From positions 1 to 49,583 of the forward strand of contig JAGKWY010000036.1 in the NCBI GenBank assembly GCA_021151625.1: DNA of 49,583 nucleotides, written 5' to 3'. Both the position numbers and the translations under genes were made by a program. Positions 24,947 to 34,345 of this stretch are shown piece after piece. The notes beneath the pieces are model-generated. The model had not been told where the DNA came from, did no database searches, and saw nothing but the letters and a program-made list of their open reading frames with translations. The stretch comes from Gammaproteobacteria bacterium (lineage in GTDB: Bacteria; Pseudomonadota; Gammaproteobacteria; Pseudomonadales; Cellvibrionaceae). Within the stretch, counting starts at the first letter, position 1; each line of letters begins with the position of its first letter.

Positions 24947-25744
24947 TTAGTCAGGTTTGGTTCTTTTTTTGGGTTTCTTTGGATTTGTTCCAGAATCCCA
25001 CCAGGAAGGTTTTTCATCTGGCTCTGTGCCAAATATGTCTTTCATTATCGAAACCAGGTCAAATGACACTAAACCATCAATATGTTCATGTAGGCTGGGA
25101 TCAATATTATTTCGGAGAGCGTCCAAAACAAAATCTACACCACACACTCTTGCTAATTTTGCGGCGGGAACAAAATCGCTATCCCCCGCAATAAGAATGA
25201 TTTTATCCACGAGTTTTCCTTGGGCAAGCGTAGCAACGTCCACGCCTAATTTAATATCTACACCCTTTTGTCTCATGCTGTAATAAAAGTCATTGTTGGT
25301 CAGTTCAGTAAAAATTCTCTTGCCTTCCAGTAGATCATTTAGTGCGCTATCAGTTAGCTTCCATTGTTTATCGTGCTTTATTGTGCCTAATCGTAGAGCA
25401 AATTTTCGCTGCTTCTTTAATTCATCGAGAATTTTATTTCTGTGGATTCCCTTGGGGTCTTTGGAAAAATCGATGACTCTCTTATTCTTTTCTCCTGAAA
25501 TTAATAAGGGATAATGTGCCTTTATATTTAATGGCGGGGAGTCATAGTAGAAAACACGATATAAATGCTGGTATACGTCCTTTCCTCCGCCATTATTTAA
25601 GTGGCGTTTTATTGCCATGCTTAGCACTTGCACCGTCTGTTCTGGTGAAAGTTCAGGTAGTAGCGGGTAGTATTTTCGTTTGAAGAACTCCAGTCTTTTC
25701 AGAAAGAACGAACCATCTACAAGCACCGCTACTTTTATATCCAT
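24947..25744 (-). CDS. NYN-domain (PIN-like) ribonuclease-type protein
   Basis: A 265-residue cytosolic protein. The NYN fold of PIN-like nucleases covers about 1-220, with the acidic metal-site residues in VAVLVDGSFF (Asp10), KLGVDVATLAQ and LIAGDSDFVPAAK. Proteins of this LabA/DUF88-type group are predicted Mg-dependent RNases; targets are unknown. The tail is basic and lysine/proline rich (PKKPKKRTKPD), suited to nucleic-acid contact. AAGGAG lies ten bases before the ATG. A terminator-like hairpin stands immediately upstream on the same strand, suggesting attenuation or a separate small transcript. It is not obviously in an operon with creB. Confidence 0.82.
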   Translation of the reverse strand: MDIKVAVLVDGSFFLKRLEFFKRKYYPLLPELSPEQTVQVLSMAIKRHLNNGGGKDVYQHLYRVFYYDSPPLNIKAHYPLLISGEKNKRVIDFSKDPKGIHRNKILDELKKQRKFALRLGTIKHDKQWKLTDSALNDLLEGKRIFTELTNNDFYYSMRQKGVDIKLGVDVATLAQGKLVDKIILIAGDSDFVPAAKLARVCGVDFVLDALRNNIDPSLHEHIDGLVSFDLVSIMKDIFGTEPDEKPSWWDSGTNPKKPKKRTKPD

Positions 25745-25771
25745 TTTTGGTTAACTCCTTGAAATTTAGAC

Positions 25772-25829
25772 AAAAAAAACCCGCGGGTTGGGCAGAGCTA
25801 TTAAAAATGAGCAATGCGTAGCCGCGGGT
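25772..25829 (-). terminator. Terminator-like hairpin in front of the NYN gene
   Basis: Read on the minus strand, ACCCGCGG (25829-25822) can pair with CCGCGGGT (25786-25779) and is followed by eight T, ending only 28 bases before the NYN start codon. No gene ends just upstream on that strand, so it may be an attenuator in the NYN leader or the end of a small RNA that begins near 25860. Confidence 0.55.
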
Positions 25830-25940
25830 ACTATCGCAAGCAATGATAATGTATAAGGTTCGTAAGTCAAGCCGTAGTTTATTGCTCTGCTTTGGATTGC
25901 TATAAGTCAAGGCTCTATTACATATCCGCGTCGCCATCGC

Positions 25941-25969
25941 ATTTTTATACTTTCTTTATACCCCCGCCG
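25941..25969 (+). promoter_or_regulatory. KdpE operator of the kdp operon
   Basis: This 29-base T-rich stretch contains TTTTTATACTTTCTTTATAC followed by CCCCGCCG. It closely matches my recollection of the KdpE-binding site of Escherichia coli kdpFABC, a TTTATAC-TTT-TTTACAC-CCCGCC arrangement. It lies about 100 bases before the first small ORF of the operon, the right place for activation by phosphorylated KdpE. Confidence 0.72.
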
Positions 25970-26044
25970 TTTCTCTCTACAACATCTTTATGTGCCCTTA
26001 CGTAACCTGATTCATGACAACGACTAACTCATTTGAGGTGGGTA

Positions 26045-26137
26045 ATGGATCTGGTTTTTGGTGGTGCAATCGTACTTTTTTGGCTGCTGGCCTGCGCATT
26101 AGTCGCGGGCTGTCGCGCTTTAGGGGAAAGATCATGA
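26045..26137 (+). CDS. Tiny membrane protein ahead of kdpF
   Basis: A 30-residue predicted single-span membrane peptide: a short acidic start (MDLVFGG), a hydrophobic helix (AIVLFWLLACALVAG) and a basic end (CRALGERS). GAGGTG precedes the ATG closely, and the stop overlaps the kdpF start as ATGA, so the two are coupled. A similar short hydrophobic ORF with a GCxxL-like end is seen before kdpF in Pseudomonas genomes. It may be an extra Kdp subunit or a leader peptide; function is not established. Confidence 0.6.
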   Translation: MDLVFGGAIVLFWLLACALVAGCRALGERS

Positions 26138-26223
26138 ACGGTTTTTATTTCTTGGGGGCAGGCATTGCGGTGTTTTTGCTGATTTACCTGCTGGTCGCTT
26201 TGGTAAATGCGGAGAAGCTGTAA
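26134..26223 (+). CDS. kdpF: K+-transporting ATPase subunit KdpF
   Basis: A 29-residue single-span peptide with the hydrophobic core LGAGIAVFLLIYLLVALV and the end NAEKL, typical of KdpF, which stabilises the KdpABC complex like a bound lipid. The stop codon overlaps the kdpA start (TAATG), and the start overlaps the end of the preceding tiny ORF, so three genes are translationally linked. Confidence 0.85.
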   Translation: MNGFYFLGAGIAVFLLIYLLVALVNAEKL

Positions 26224-28034
26224 TGACAACGCAAGCGATTATTTTATTGGTGGTTTTTTTAGGCGTACTGCTGACCGTCGCTTACCCGCTGGGAACATAC
26301 CTGGCACGCGTAGCGGTACCTGGGCCGATTCGCGGTTTGGGAATTGTGGGTTGGGTGGAAAAGGGAATTTATAGTTTGGCAGGGCGCAGTGCCACGGCAG
26401 ATATGAATTGGAAAACCTATGCCATTTCACTGCTGGCCTTTAATGCCTTTGGTGTGTTGGTTGTGTACCTCATCCAGCGCTGGCAATTGTGGTTGCCACT
26501 GAATCCGCAGGAATTCGCCAACGTCACTCCTGACTCTTCGTTTAACACTGCCGTGAGCTTTGTAACCAATACCAATTGGCAGGGTTACGCGGGCGAAACC
26601 ACCATGAGTTACCTCACGCAAATGCTGGCGCTGACCTGCCAGAATTTTTTCTCGGCAGCGACAGGTATTGCGGTGGTCTATGCATTGATTCGCGGTTTTG
26701 CATCGCGCGGGCAATCGACAGCCATTGGTAATTTTTGGGTAGATATCACTCGCTCCACACTGTATGTGTTGTTGCCCTTATCGATTTTATTTGCCGTGTT
26801 TTTAATGGCTCAGGGAGTTATCCAGAATTTCTCCGCTTACAAGGAAGTAAACCTGCTCGATCCAGTTACCTATTCGCAAACAAAAACAACAGAGAGCGGA
26901 GCAACGGTATTGGATGCGCAGGGTGAGCCGGTCATGGAAGACGTTGCAGCAACCACCCAGACCCTGGCGATGGGGCCAGTGGCGTCGCAGGAAGCGATTA
27001 AAATTTTAGGGACCAATGGCGGTGGATTTTTTAATGCTAACTCAGCGCACCCTTTTGAAAACCCGACACCACTGAGCAATTTAGTGCAAATGCTAGCGAT
27101 CTTTTTAATTCCTGCCGGTTTGTGTTTTGCCTTTGGACGCATGGTGGGCGATATCCGCCAGGGTTGGGCTGTGCTCGGTGCCATGAGCATTATTTTTGTG
27201 ATGATGACACTGGTGGTGCTCGCCGCTGAGCAACAGGCGCATCCGATGTTGCAATCCTTGGGTGTGGATCAACAAGCCAGCGCGCTGCAACCGGGTGGCA
27301 ATATGGAAGGCAAGGAATCCCGCTTTGGTATCAGCGCTTCCGCATTATTTGCGGCGGTGACTACGGCTGCCTCGTGCGGTGCGGTGAACGCAATGCACGA
27401 TTCATTTTCACCCCTGGGTGGCATGGTGCCGCTGGTATTAATGCAATTGGGTGAAGTGGTGTTTGGTGGTGTTGGTTCCGGGCTTTACGGTATGTTGGTG
27501 TTTGCAATCCTCGCGGTATTTATTTCCGGTTTAATGATTGGCCGTACACCCGAATATCTCGGCAAAAAAATCCAGGCCTATGAAATGAAAATGACCTCTA
27601 TCGTCATTCTGGCAACGCCGACACTGGTGTTGGTAGGTACTGCGATTGCCGTGTCTTTCAGTGCTGGTACGGGCAGTGTGGCCAACCCGGGCGCACACGG
27701 CTTTTCTGAAATTCTTTACGCCTTTACGTCGGCGGCTAACAACAACGGCAGCGCCTTTGCGGGTATCTCGGCGAACACGCCTTTCTACAACACCATGCTC
27801 GCCATTGCGATGTGGTTTGGTCGCTTCGCGGTAATTGTTCCGCTGCTCGCCATCGCCGGTTCACTGGCTGGAAAAATTCCTTCGCCGGTATCGGCGGGAA
27901 CCATGCCGACTCACGGTGGATTATTTATCTCCATGTTAATTGGTGTCGTCCTGCTGGTAGGTGTTTTGAATTACGTACCTGCGTTGGCGCTCGGCCCCAT
28001 CGTTGAACATTTGCAATTGTATGTTGCGCCGTAA
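26223..28034 (+). CDS. kdpA: K+-transporting ATPase subunit A (KdpA)
   Basis: The K+-selective channel-like subunit of the KdpFABC pump, 603 residues with about ten membrane spans. The four pore-loop motifs are visible in order: TNWQGYAGETTMSY (about 117), GTNGGGFFNANSAHPFENP (about 261), ASCGAVNAMHDSF (about 383) and TSAANNNGSAFAG (about 502). KdpB provides ATP hydrolysis. A longer loop between the first two pore regions accounts for the length over E. coli KdpA (557). It is coupled to kdpF and followed 23 bases later by kdpB. Confidence 0.97.
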   Translation: MTTQAIILLVVFLGVLLTVAYPLGTYLARVAVPGPIRGLGIVGWVEKGIYSLAGRSATADMNWKTYAISLLAFNAFGVLVVYLIQRWQLWLPLNPQEFANVTPDSSFNTAVSFVTNTNWQGYAGETTMSYLTQMLALTCQNFFSAATGIAVVYALIRGFASRGQSTAIGNFWVDITRSTLYVLLPLSILFAVFLMAQGVIQNFSAYKEVNLLDPVTYSQTKTTESGATVLDAQGEPVMEDVAATTQTLAMGPVASQEAIKILGTNGGGFFNANSAHPFENPTPLSNLVQMLAIFLIPAGLCFAFGRMVGDIRQGWAVLGAMSIIFVMMTLVVLAAEQQAHPMLQSLGVDQQASALQPGGNMEGKESRFGISASALFAAVTTAASCGAVNAMHDSFSPLGGMVPLVLMQLGEVVFGGVGSGLYGMLVFAILAVFISGLMIGRTPEYLGKKIQAYEMKMTSIVILATPTLVLVGTAIAVSFSAGTGSVANPGAHGFSEILYAFTSAANNNGSAFAGISANTPFYNTMLAIAMWFGRFAVIVPLLAIAGSLAGKIPSPVSAGTMPTHGGLFISMLIGVVLLVGVLNYVPALALGPIVEHLQLYVAP

Positions 28035-28057
28035 GTTGGTCTGCGAGGAATAACATT

Positions 28058-30184
28058 ATGTCATCCGAAAAAATCTTAACTGGAAATGCATTGCCTGGTG
28101 CAATGCCAGTAAAAAAATTAAGTTTGTTGGATTCCAAATTGGCCGTACCGGCAATTGTAGATGCTTTTAAAAAACTGGACCCGCGCGTGCAATGGCGCAG
28201 CCCGGTAATGTTTGTGGTTTACGTTGGTTCCATCATCACCAGTTTGCTGTTTGTGCAAGCGGCTTTTGTGAATGCAGCAGGGGGAAATGGCGAAGCCAAT
28301 GCCGGATTTATTTTTGCGATCAGTTTGTGGTTGTGGTTCACCGTGTTGTTTGCCAATTTTGCCGAATCATTGGCAGAAGGGCGTAGCAAAGCGCAGGCCG
28401 CATCGCTGCGTGTGTTAAAGCAAAATTTATTCGCCAAAAAATTAGCCTCGCCCAAATATGGCGCCACCTGGGAACCTTGCCCGGTTGCCGAATTGCGCAA
28501 GGGTATGGTGTTGTTGGTGGAAGCGGGTGATGTTATTCCAGTCGATGCAGAAGTGATTGAAGGTGTGGCCTCGGTAGATGAAAGTGCAATTACCGGTGAG
28601 TCTGCACCGGTGATTCGCGAATCCGGCGGCGATTTTTCTTCCGTCACCGGCGGCACGCGTGTGTTGTCCGATTGGCTGGTGATTCGTGTGAGTGTGAATC
28701 CCGGTGAAGCTTTTATTGATCGCATGATCTCCATGGTGGAAGGCGCAAAACGCCAAAAAACACCAAATGAAATTGCACTGACTATTTTGCTGGTTGCACT
28801 CACCATCGTATTTTTAATTGTGACTGTGACCTTGCTGCCCATGTCGATCTTCGCTGTTGAAGCTTCTGGTAGTGGCCAACCGGTTTCCATGACCGTGTTA
28901 ATTGCCTTGCTGGTGTGTTTGATTCCAACCACCATTGGCGGTTTGTTATCGGCTATTGGTGTGGCAGGTATGAGCCGCATGATGCAAGCGAATGTAATCG
29001 CCACTTCTGGTCGCGCGGTAGAAGCAGCGGGCGATGTGGATGTATTGCTATTGGATAAAACCGGCACCATCACCTTAGGCAATCGTCAAGCGTCAGATTT
29101 TATTCCCGCGCCCCATGTGACGGAAGCACAATTGGCCGATGCCGCACAGCTCGCATCACTCGCCGATGAAACGCCGGAAGGTCGCAGTATTGTGGTGCTC
29201 GCCAAACAAAAATTTAATATTCGCGAACGCGAAATGGCCTCACTGCACGCAAGCTTTGTTCCCTTCACCGCGCAAACGCGCATGAGCGGAATTGATATCG
29301 GTAATCGCGCAGTGCGTAAAGGCGCAGCGGATACCATGAAAAAATATGTGGAATCCCTCGATCGTCCCTTCCCCGATGAAGTGGCGCACACAGTGAAAGA
29401 TATTGCCCGTCGCGGCGGCACACCTTTAGTGGTGGTCGATGACGGCAAAGTCATGGGCACTGTGGAATTAAAAGATATTGTGAAAGGCGGAATAAAAGAA
29501 CGTTTTGCCGAATTGCGCAATATGGGCATTAAAACGGTAATGATCACTGGCGATAACAAACTCACCGCCGCGGCAATTGCCGCAGAAGCGGGTGTGGATG
29601 ATTTCCTTGCGGAAGCAACACCGGAAGATAAACTCAAATTAATTCGCCACTATCAAGCCGGTGGTCGGTTGGTGGCGATGACCGGTGATGGCACTAACGA
29701 TGCACCTGCATTGGCACAAGCGGATGTTGCCGTGGCGATGAACTCGGGCACACAAGCGGCAAAAGAAGCGGGCAATATGGTGGATCTGGATTCCAACCCC
29801 ACCAAATTGTTGGAGATTGTTGAAATCGGCAAACAAATGCTGATGACACGCGGCTCACTCACCACCTTCTCAATCGCTAACGACATTGCAAAATATTTTG
29901 CGATTATTCCGGCGGCATTCGTGGCGACTTATCCGCAATTAAAAGCATTGGATGTAATGAATCTGACCAGTCCGACATCGGCCATTATGTCAGCGGTAAT
30001 TTTCAACGCGCTGATTATTGTGGTGCTGATTCCACTCGCGTTAAAAGGGGTGAAATATCGCCCGCTGGGTGCAGCCTTATTGTTGCGTCGCAATGTGTTG
30101 ATCTATGGTTTGGGCGGAATCCTGGTGCCGTTTGTGGGCATCAAGTTGATCGACCTGATCCTGACTGCTTTGAATCTGGTGTAG
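28058..30184 (+). CDS. kdpB: K+-transporting P-type ATPase subunit B (KdpB)
   Basis: The catalytic P-type ATPase subunit, 708 residues. Phosphorylated Asp333 is in LLLDKTGTITLGN, the actuator motif is SAITGESAPV, and the hinge motif is MTGDGTNDAPALAQAD. Membrane helices flank these as in other KdpB proteins. A serine in the regulatory TGES context is present, as expected for inhibition by phosphorylation in this family. GAGGAA eight bases before ATG supports the start. It is flanked by kdpA and kdpC with short gaps (23 and 9 bases). Confidence 0.97.
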   Translation: MSSEKILTGNALPGAMPVKKLSLLDSKLAVPAIVDAFKKLDPRVQWRSPVMFVVYVGSIITSLLFVQAAFVNAAGGNGEANAGFIFAISLWLWFTVLFANFAESLAEGRSKAQAASLRVLKQNLFAKKLASPKYGATWEPCPVAELRKGMVLLVEAGDVIPVDAEVIEGVASVDESAITGESAPVIRESGGDFSSVTGGTRVLSDWLVIRVSVNPGEAFIDRMISMVEGAKRQKTPNEIALTILLVALTIVFLIVTVTLLPMSIFAVEASGSGQPVSMTVLIALLVCLIPTTIGGLLSAIGVAGMSRMMQANVIATSGRAVEAAGDVDVLLLDKTGTITLGNRQASDFIPAPHVTEAQLADAAQLASLADETPEGRSIVVLAKQKFNIREREMASLHASFVPFTAQTRMSGIDIGNRAVRKGAADTMKKYVESLDRPFPDEVAHTVKDIARRGGTPLVVVDDGKVMGTVELKDIVKGGIKERFAELRNMGIKTVMITGDNKLTAAAIAAEAGVDDFLAEATPEDKLKLIRHYQAGGRLVAMTGDGTNDAPALAQADVAVAMNSGTQAAKEAGNMVDLDSNPTKLLEIVEIGKQMLMTRGSLTTFSIANDIAKYFAIIPAAFVATYPQLKALDVMNLTSPTSAIMSAVIFNALIIVVLIPLALKGVKYRPLGAALLLRRNVLIYGLGGILVPFVGIKLIDLILTALNLV

Positions 30185-30193
30185 GAGATTGTT

Positions 30194-30766
30194 ATGAGTG
30201 TATTACGTCCAACCCTGGCCATTTTTTTCTTACTGACGTTAGTGTGTGGAGTTGTGTATCCCTTCCTGGTCACCGGAATTGGCAAGGCGGCATTTGCTGA
30301 ACAAGTGGAAGGCAGCCTGGTGGAGCACAATGGAAAAACCGTTGGCTCATCCTTGATTGGCCAATCGTTCAGCTCGCCAAAATATTTCTGGGGACGTCCT
30401 TCTGCTACGGGCCCCATGGCTAATAACGCCGGTGCTTCCAGCGGCTCCAACCAGGGGCCATTAAATCCGGCGTTGATCGACAACGTAAAAGCGCGCATTG
30501 ATGCACTGCATGCAGTTGACCCGGATAATAAAGCGCCTATCCCGGTTGATCTGGTGACTGCATCGGCGAGTGGCCTGGACCCGGAAATCAGCATTGCCGC
30601 GGCACAATATCAAGTTGCACGCGTTGCACGTGAGCGTCAGCTTGATCAATCACATGTTCAGCGGTTAATTGAATCCCATCAGCAACAACCCTGGTTCGGT
30701 TTTTTGGGTGAACCGCGTGTTAATGTGCTTGCGCTAAACTTGGCGTTGGATCAATTAAAAAACTAG
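30194..30766 (+). CDS. kdpC: K+-transporting ATPase subunit C (KdpC)
   Basis: A 190-residue single-span subunit that assembles with KdpA and KdpB. The N-terminal helix (LAIFFLLTLVCGVVYPFLVTG) anchors a periplasmic domain containing the family motifs SSLIGQSFSSPKYFWGRPSA, PVDLVTASASGLDPEIS and LNLALDQL. AGGAG eight bases upstream of the ATG supports the start. The 51-base gap to kdpD has no terminator, so kdpDE should be co-transcribed with the pump. Confidence 0.96.
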   Translation: MSVLRPTLAIFFLLTLVCGVVYPFLVTGIGKAAFAEQVEGSLVEHNGKTVGSSLIGQSFSSPKYFWGRPSATGPMANNAGASSGSNQGPLNPALIDNVKARIDALHAVDPDNKAPIPVDLVTASASGLDPEISIAAAQYQVARVARERQLDQSHVQRLIESHQQQPWFGFLGEPRVNVLALNLALDQLKN

Positions 30767-30817
30767 CCAACACTGCACTGCAAATGTTTTTCGGTGGCTT
30801 TAACTGAATGAGTGATT

Positions 30818-33529
30818 ATGTACCCCAACGAGTTTGAAACGCCGCGCGAGCGGCCAGACCCGGACGCATTACTTGCCCAAATGCAGGCGCGCGCAGAGCG
30901 CGCTGCACGTGGCAAGTTGCGTATTTATTTTGGCGCTTCGGCGGGCGTGGGTAAAACCTACGCCATGCTCAATGCGGCGCGCAAACTGGTCGGCGAAGGT
31001 AAACCGGTATTGATTGGCGTGGTGGAGACACATGGCCGCGCCGACACTCAAGCCGTATTGGAAGGGCTAGAAGTGTTGCCGCTGAAACAAGTGGAGTATC
31101 GCGGTAAATCGCTCGCCGAATTTGATATAGATGCCGCACTTAATCTTCATCCGCCATTAATTCTGATCGACGAACTGGCGCACTCCAACGCGCCGGGTTC
31201 GCGCCACCCTAAACGCTGGCAAGACGTTGAAGAATTACTGGATGCTGGAATTGACGTATTTACCACGCTCAATGTGCAGCACCTGGAAAGTTTGAACGAT
31301 GTGGTTGGCGGTATTACCAGCATCCGCGTTGCCGAAACCCTGCCTGACAGCGTGTTTGATAAAGCTGATGAAGTGGTGTTGGTGGATTTGCCGGCCGATG
31401 AATTGCTCGCGCGTTTGAAAGCGGGAAAAGTTTATCAAGCAACGCAAGCAGAGCGCGCGGCCAAACATTTTTTCCGCAAAGGCAATTTAATTGCGCTGCG
31501 CGAATTGGCATTGCGCCGCACGGCGGATCGCGTTGAAAACGATGTGCAGGTTTACCGTATTGAAAAATCCATTAGTAAAGTCTGGAAAACCGATGCAGCT
31601 TTGCTGGCCTGCATTGGCCCGCGCGCCGGATCAGAACATATTGTGCGTTCCTGCGCACGGCTTGCCAGTCAATTAAATACGGATTGGTTTGTTGTTTATG
31701 TAGAAACGCCGCAGTTGCAGCGTTTGCCTTCAAGCCAGCGCGAGCGGATTTTAAAAACCTTAAAGCTGGCCGAAGAATTAGGTGCGACTACCGCGATTCT
31801 TACCGGCAGTGATATTGCGCGTGAAATTGTGAATTATGCGCGCAGTAAAAACCTGTCCAAAATTGTGGTGGGGCGCGGGCACAAAACCTGGCCCTGGTTA
31901 GTCCCTCACCAAAAACGCATCAGCCGTTTTGCGCCGGATATGGATTTAATTGAAATCGGCCAGGGTGAAGGCGAACAATTTGGTCCCCTGCGCGAAGCGG
32001 GTCAGGCAAAAAGCGCGGAAGAAAAAACCATTCAGGATTCCCACTGGCGTTATGCCTGGGCGACGGGCGCAAGTTTATTAATGGCATTGATCGCCACACC
32101 GCTGCTACAGTTGCTCGATCTCGCCAATATTGTGATGTTGTTTTTGCTTACGGTGGTGTTGGTGGCGGTGCGCTTTGGGCGCGGCCCTGCGGTGGTTGCC
32201 GCAGTGATCAGTGTGATTGCGTTTGATTTCTTTTTTGTACCTCCGCGTTTTTCATTTGCGGTGAGCGATGTGCAATATTTAATTACTTTTGCGGTGATGT
32301 TAACCGTGGGATTAATTATCGGCCAATTAACTGCCGGCTTGCGTTTTCAAGCGCGGGTGTCAGTACATCGCGAATCCCGCTCGCGTGCGCTCTACGAATT
32401 TGCGCGTGCGTTATCGGGCGTGTTAGCGACCGAACAAATTTTTGAAACGACACGCAGTCATCTGGAGCGAACCTTTCGCGCAAAAGTGTTGCTGCTATTG
32501 CCAGATGATTCCGGCCGCTTGCAGCCACCAGCAGGCCAGGTTCCGGACGCATTGGATACAGCCATTGCGCAGTGGTCGTTTGATCGCGCAACACCAGCTG
32601 GTATAGGGACAGATACCTTACCCACGAGCGATTTCTTTTATCTGCCCTTAATTGCGCCCATGCGCACGCGCGGTGTACTGGCATTACAACCGGAAGGCCG
32701 CCGTTGGATTTTAATTCCCGAGCAGCGCCAGCAGCTGGATACTTTTGCTGCACTGGCGGCCATTGCACTGGAGCGTGTGCACTATATTGAGGTTGCGCAA
32801 AAAGCCTTGGTGGGGATTGAATCCGAACGCTTGCGCAATTCGTTGCTCGCGGCGCTCTCACACGATTTGCGCACACCGCTGACCTCACTGGTCGGCTTGT
32901 CCGAATCGCTCACGCGCGCCAAACCGCCGCTGCCGGACGTGCAGCAATCCGTTGCTGAAGCATTGCACAATGAAGCCCTGCGCATGAGCAACCTGGTAGT
33001 GAACCTGCTCGATATGGCCCGCATCCAAAGCGGTGAAATCAAGTTGAATTTGCAGTGGCAATTTGTGGAAGAGGTTGTGGGCAGCGCCTTGCGTGCCAGT
33101 GCGGTATTCCTGGCGCGGCACAGTGTTGAAACTCGCATCGCGACAGATTTGCCGTTAATTCAAATCGATTCATTATTAATCGAGCGGGTGTTGTGCAATT
33201 TGTTGGAAAATGCCACCAAATACACCCCGGCAGGATCGAGTATTATTATCGCCGCTGAAGTCAGCGGTACAATGCTGGACATAGCCGTGCGTGACAATGG
33301 ACCGGGTTTGCCCGCCGGCAAAGAAGACAGCTTGTTTGAAAAATTCACGCGCGGCGAAAAAGAATCTACCACCCCCGGTGTCGGTTTGGGCTTGGCCATT
33401 TGCAAATCCATTGTGCAGGCCCACGGTGGAAAAATTCGCGCTGGCAAAGCCCCCGAAGGCGGTGCAGCAATTATATTTTCTATTCCGCTTGGCACGCCGC
33501 CCAGCCTGCCGGAAGAAATTGATGAATAA
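30818..33529 (+). CDS. kdpD: K+-responsive sensor histidine kinase KdpD
   Basis: A 903-residue sensor that controls kdp expression. The N-terminal KdpD domain (about 20-230) has the P-loop GASAGVGKTY and DELAHSNAPGSRH; a UspA-like domain follows (about 250-370). Four closely spaced membrane helices lie at about 405-505, then a GAF-like region, HisKA with the phospho-His in SHDLRTPLTSL, and an ATPase domain (LLENATKYTP, VGLGLAICKSI). The start is uncertain: ATG 30818 is listed and a GTG six bases upstream is possible; neither has a strong ribosome-binding site. Confidence 0.95.
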   Translation: MYPNEFETPRERPDPDALLAQMQARAERAARGKLRIYFGASAGVGKTYAMLNAARKLVGEGKPVLIGVVETHGRADTQAVLEGLEVLPLKQVEYRGKSLAEFDIDAALNLHPPLILIDELAHSNAPGSRHPKRWQDVEELLDAGIDVFTTLNVQHLESLNDVVGGITSIRVAETLPDSVFDKADEVVLVDLPADELLARLKAGKVYQATQAERAAKHFFRKGNLIALRELALRRTADRVENDVQVYRIEKSISKVWKTDAALLACIGPRAGSEHIVRSCARLASQLNTDWFVVYVETPQLQRLPSSQRERILKTLKLAEELGATTAILTGSDIAREIVNYARSKNLSKIVVGRGHKTWPWLVPHQKRISRFAPDMDLIEIGQGEGEQFGPLREAGQAKSAEEKTIQDSHWRYAWATGASLLMALIATPLLQLLDLANIVMLFLLTVVLVAVRFGRGPAVVAAVISVIAFDFFFVPPRFSFAVSDVQYLITFAVMLTVGLIIGQLTAGLRFQARVSVHRESRSRALYEFARALSGVLATEQIFETTRSHLERTFRAKVLLLLPDDSGRLQPPAGQVPDALDTAIAQWSFDRATPAGIGTDTLPTSDFFYLPLIAPMRTRGVLALQPEGRRWILIPEQRQQLDTFAALAAIALERVHYIEVAQKALVGIESERLRNSLLAALSHDLRTPLTSLVGLSESLTRAKPPLPDVQQSVAEALHNEALRMSNLVVNLLDMARIQSGEIKLNLQWQFVEEVVGSALRASAVFLARHSVETRIATDLPLIQIDSLLIERVLCNLLENATKYTPAGSSIIIAAEVSGTMLDIAVRDNGPGLPAGKEDSLFEKFTRGEKESTTPGVGLGLAICKSIVQAHGGKIRAGKAPEGGAAIIFSIPLGTPPSLPEEIDE

Positions 33530-33538
33530 GGTGTTGTT

Positions 33539-34237
33539 ATGACAGAACCCACAGCCACCGCGCTACTGGTTGAAGACGAACCACAAATTCGCCGCTTTGT
33601 GCGCAGCGCATTGGAGGAAGAGGGCTGGCAAGTTTTTGAAGCAGAAAATTTAAAACGTGGATTAATTGATGCGGGCACACGCAAGCCGGATTTGGTGATT
33701 CTGGATTTGGGATTGCCCGATGGCGATGGTGTAGATTTTATTACCGATGTGCGCGGTTGGTCCTCGGTGCCGATTATTGTACTTTCGGCGCGCACTGATG
33801 AATCCGATAAAATTCGCGCACTGGATTGCGGCGCCGATGATTATTTAAGTAAACCTTTTGGTGTGGGTGAATTATTGGCGCGTGTGCGCTCAACCTTGCG
33901 CCGCCTGCGCCAACCTGCAAACACCAATAGTAACAACATCAGTTTTGGCGATGTAAAAGTGGATTTGCAAGCGCGCCTGATCACCAAGGCCGATGAACCG
34001 GTACACCTCACGCCGATTGAATATCGTTTGCTTGGTGTATTAATTGCCAACGCGGGCCGTGTAGTCACTAACCCGCAATTATTGCGCGAAGTCTGGGGGC
34101 CTTCCCATTCGGAAAGCAGCCATTATTTGCGCGTTTATATGGGCCATTTGCGCCAGAAACTGGAGGACAATCCCGCCCAGCCGCGCTTTTTATTAACCGA
34201 GACTGCTGTGGGTTATCGCCTGGTTTTACCTGTCTGA
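33539..34237 (+). CDS. kdpE: Response regulator KdpE
   Basis: A 232-residue OmpR-family regulator that activates the kdp promoter. The receiver has VEDEP at 11-15, phospho-acceptor Asp56 (VILDLGLPDGDG), a conserved Ser in VLSARTDE and Lys in YLSKPFGVGEL. The winged-helix domain ends in HYLRVYMGHLRQKLEDNP, characteristic of KdpE. It lies ten bases after kdpD with AAGG before the ATG. It probably binds the operator at 25941-25969. Confidence 0.96.
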   Translation: MTEPTATALLVEDEPQIRRFVRSALEEEGWQVFEAENLKRGLIDAGTRKPDLVILDLGLPDGDGVDFITDVRGWSSVPIIVLSARTDESDKIRALDCGADDYLSKPFGVGELLARVRSTLRRLRQPANTNSNNISFGDVKVDLQARLITKADEPVHLTPIEYRLLGVLIANAGRVVTNPQLLREVWGPSHSESSHYLRVYMGHLRQKLEDNPAQPRFLLTETAVGYRLVLPV

Positions 34238-34319
34238 TTTGAATTAACTCGTCGATCAAAAAAAATCTGCGCTGCGTTTTTTAAACGCAGACAGGATTGC
34301 TATTGCCCGACGTTTATCA

Positions 34320-34345
34320 AACGGTGCAAAACACCGTTATTTTTT
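34320..34345 (+). terminator. kdp operon terminator or porin leader hairpin
   Basis: AACGGTG pairs with CACCGTT around CAAAA and is followed by ATTTTTT. The T-run abuts the Shine-Dalgarno of the next gene (GGAG, 34346-34349), so it can end the kdp transcript but also lies in the leader of the porin gene. Confidence 0.75.

Noticed and set aside
28219..29082. A 287-codon minus-strand frame opposite kdpB
   Set aside because: It is the complement of strongly conserved kdpB coding sequence and lacks any domain or ribosome-binding site.
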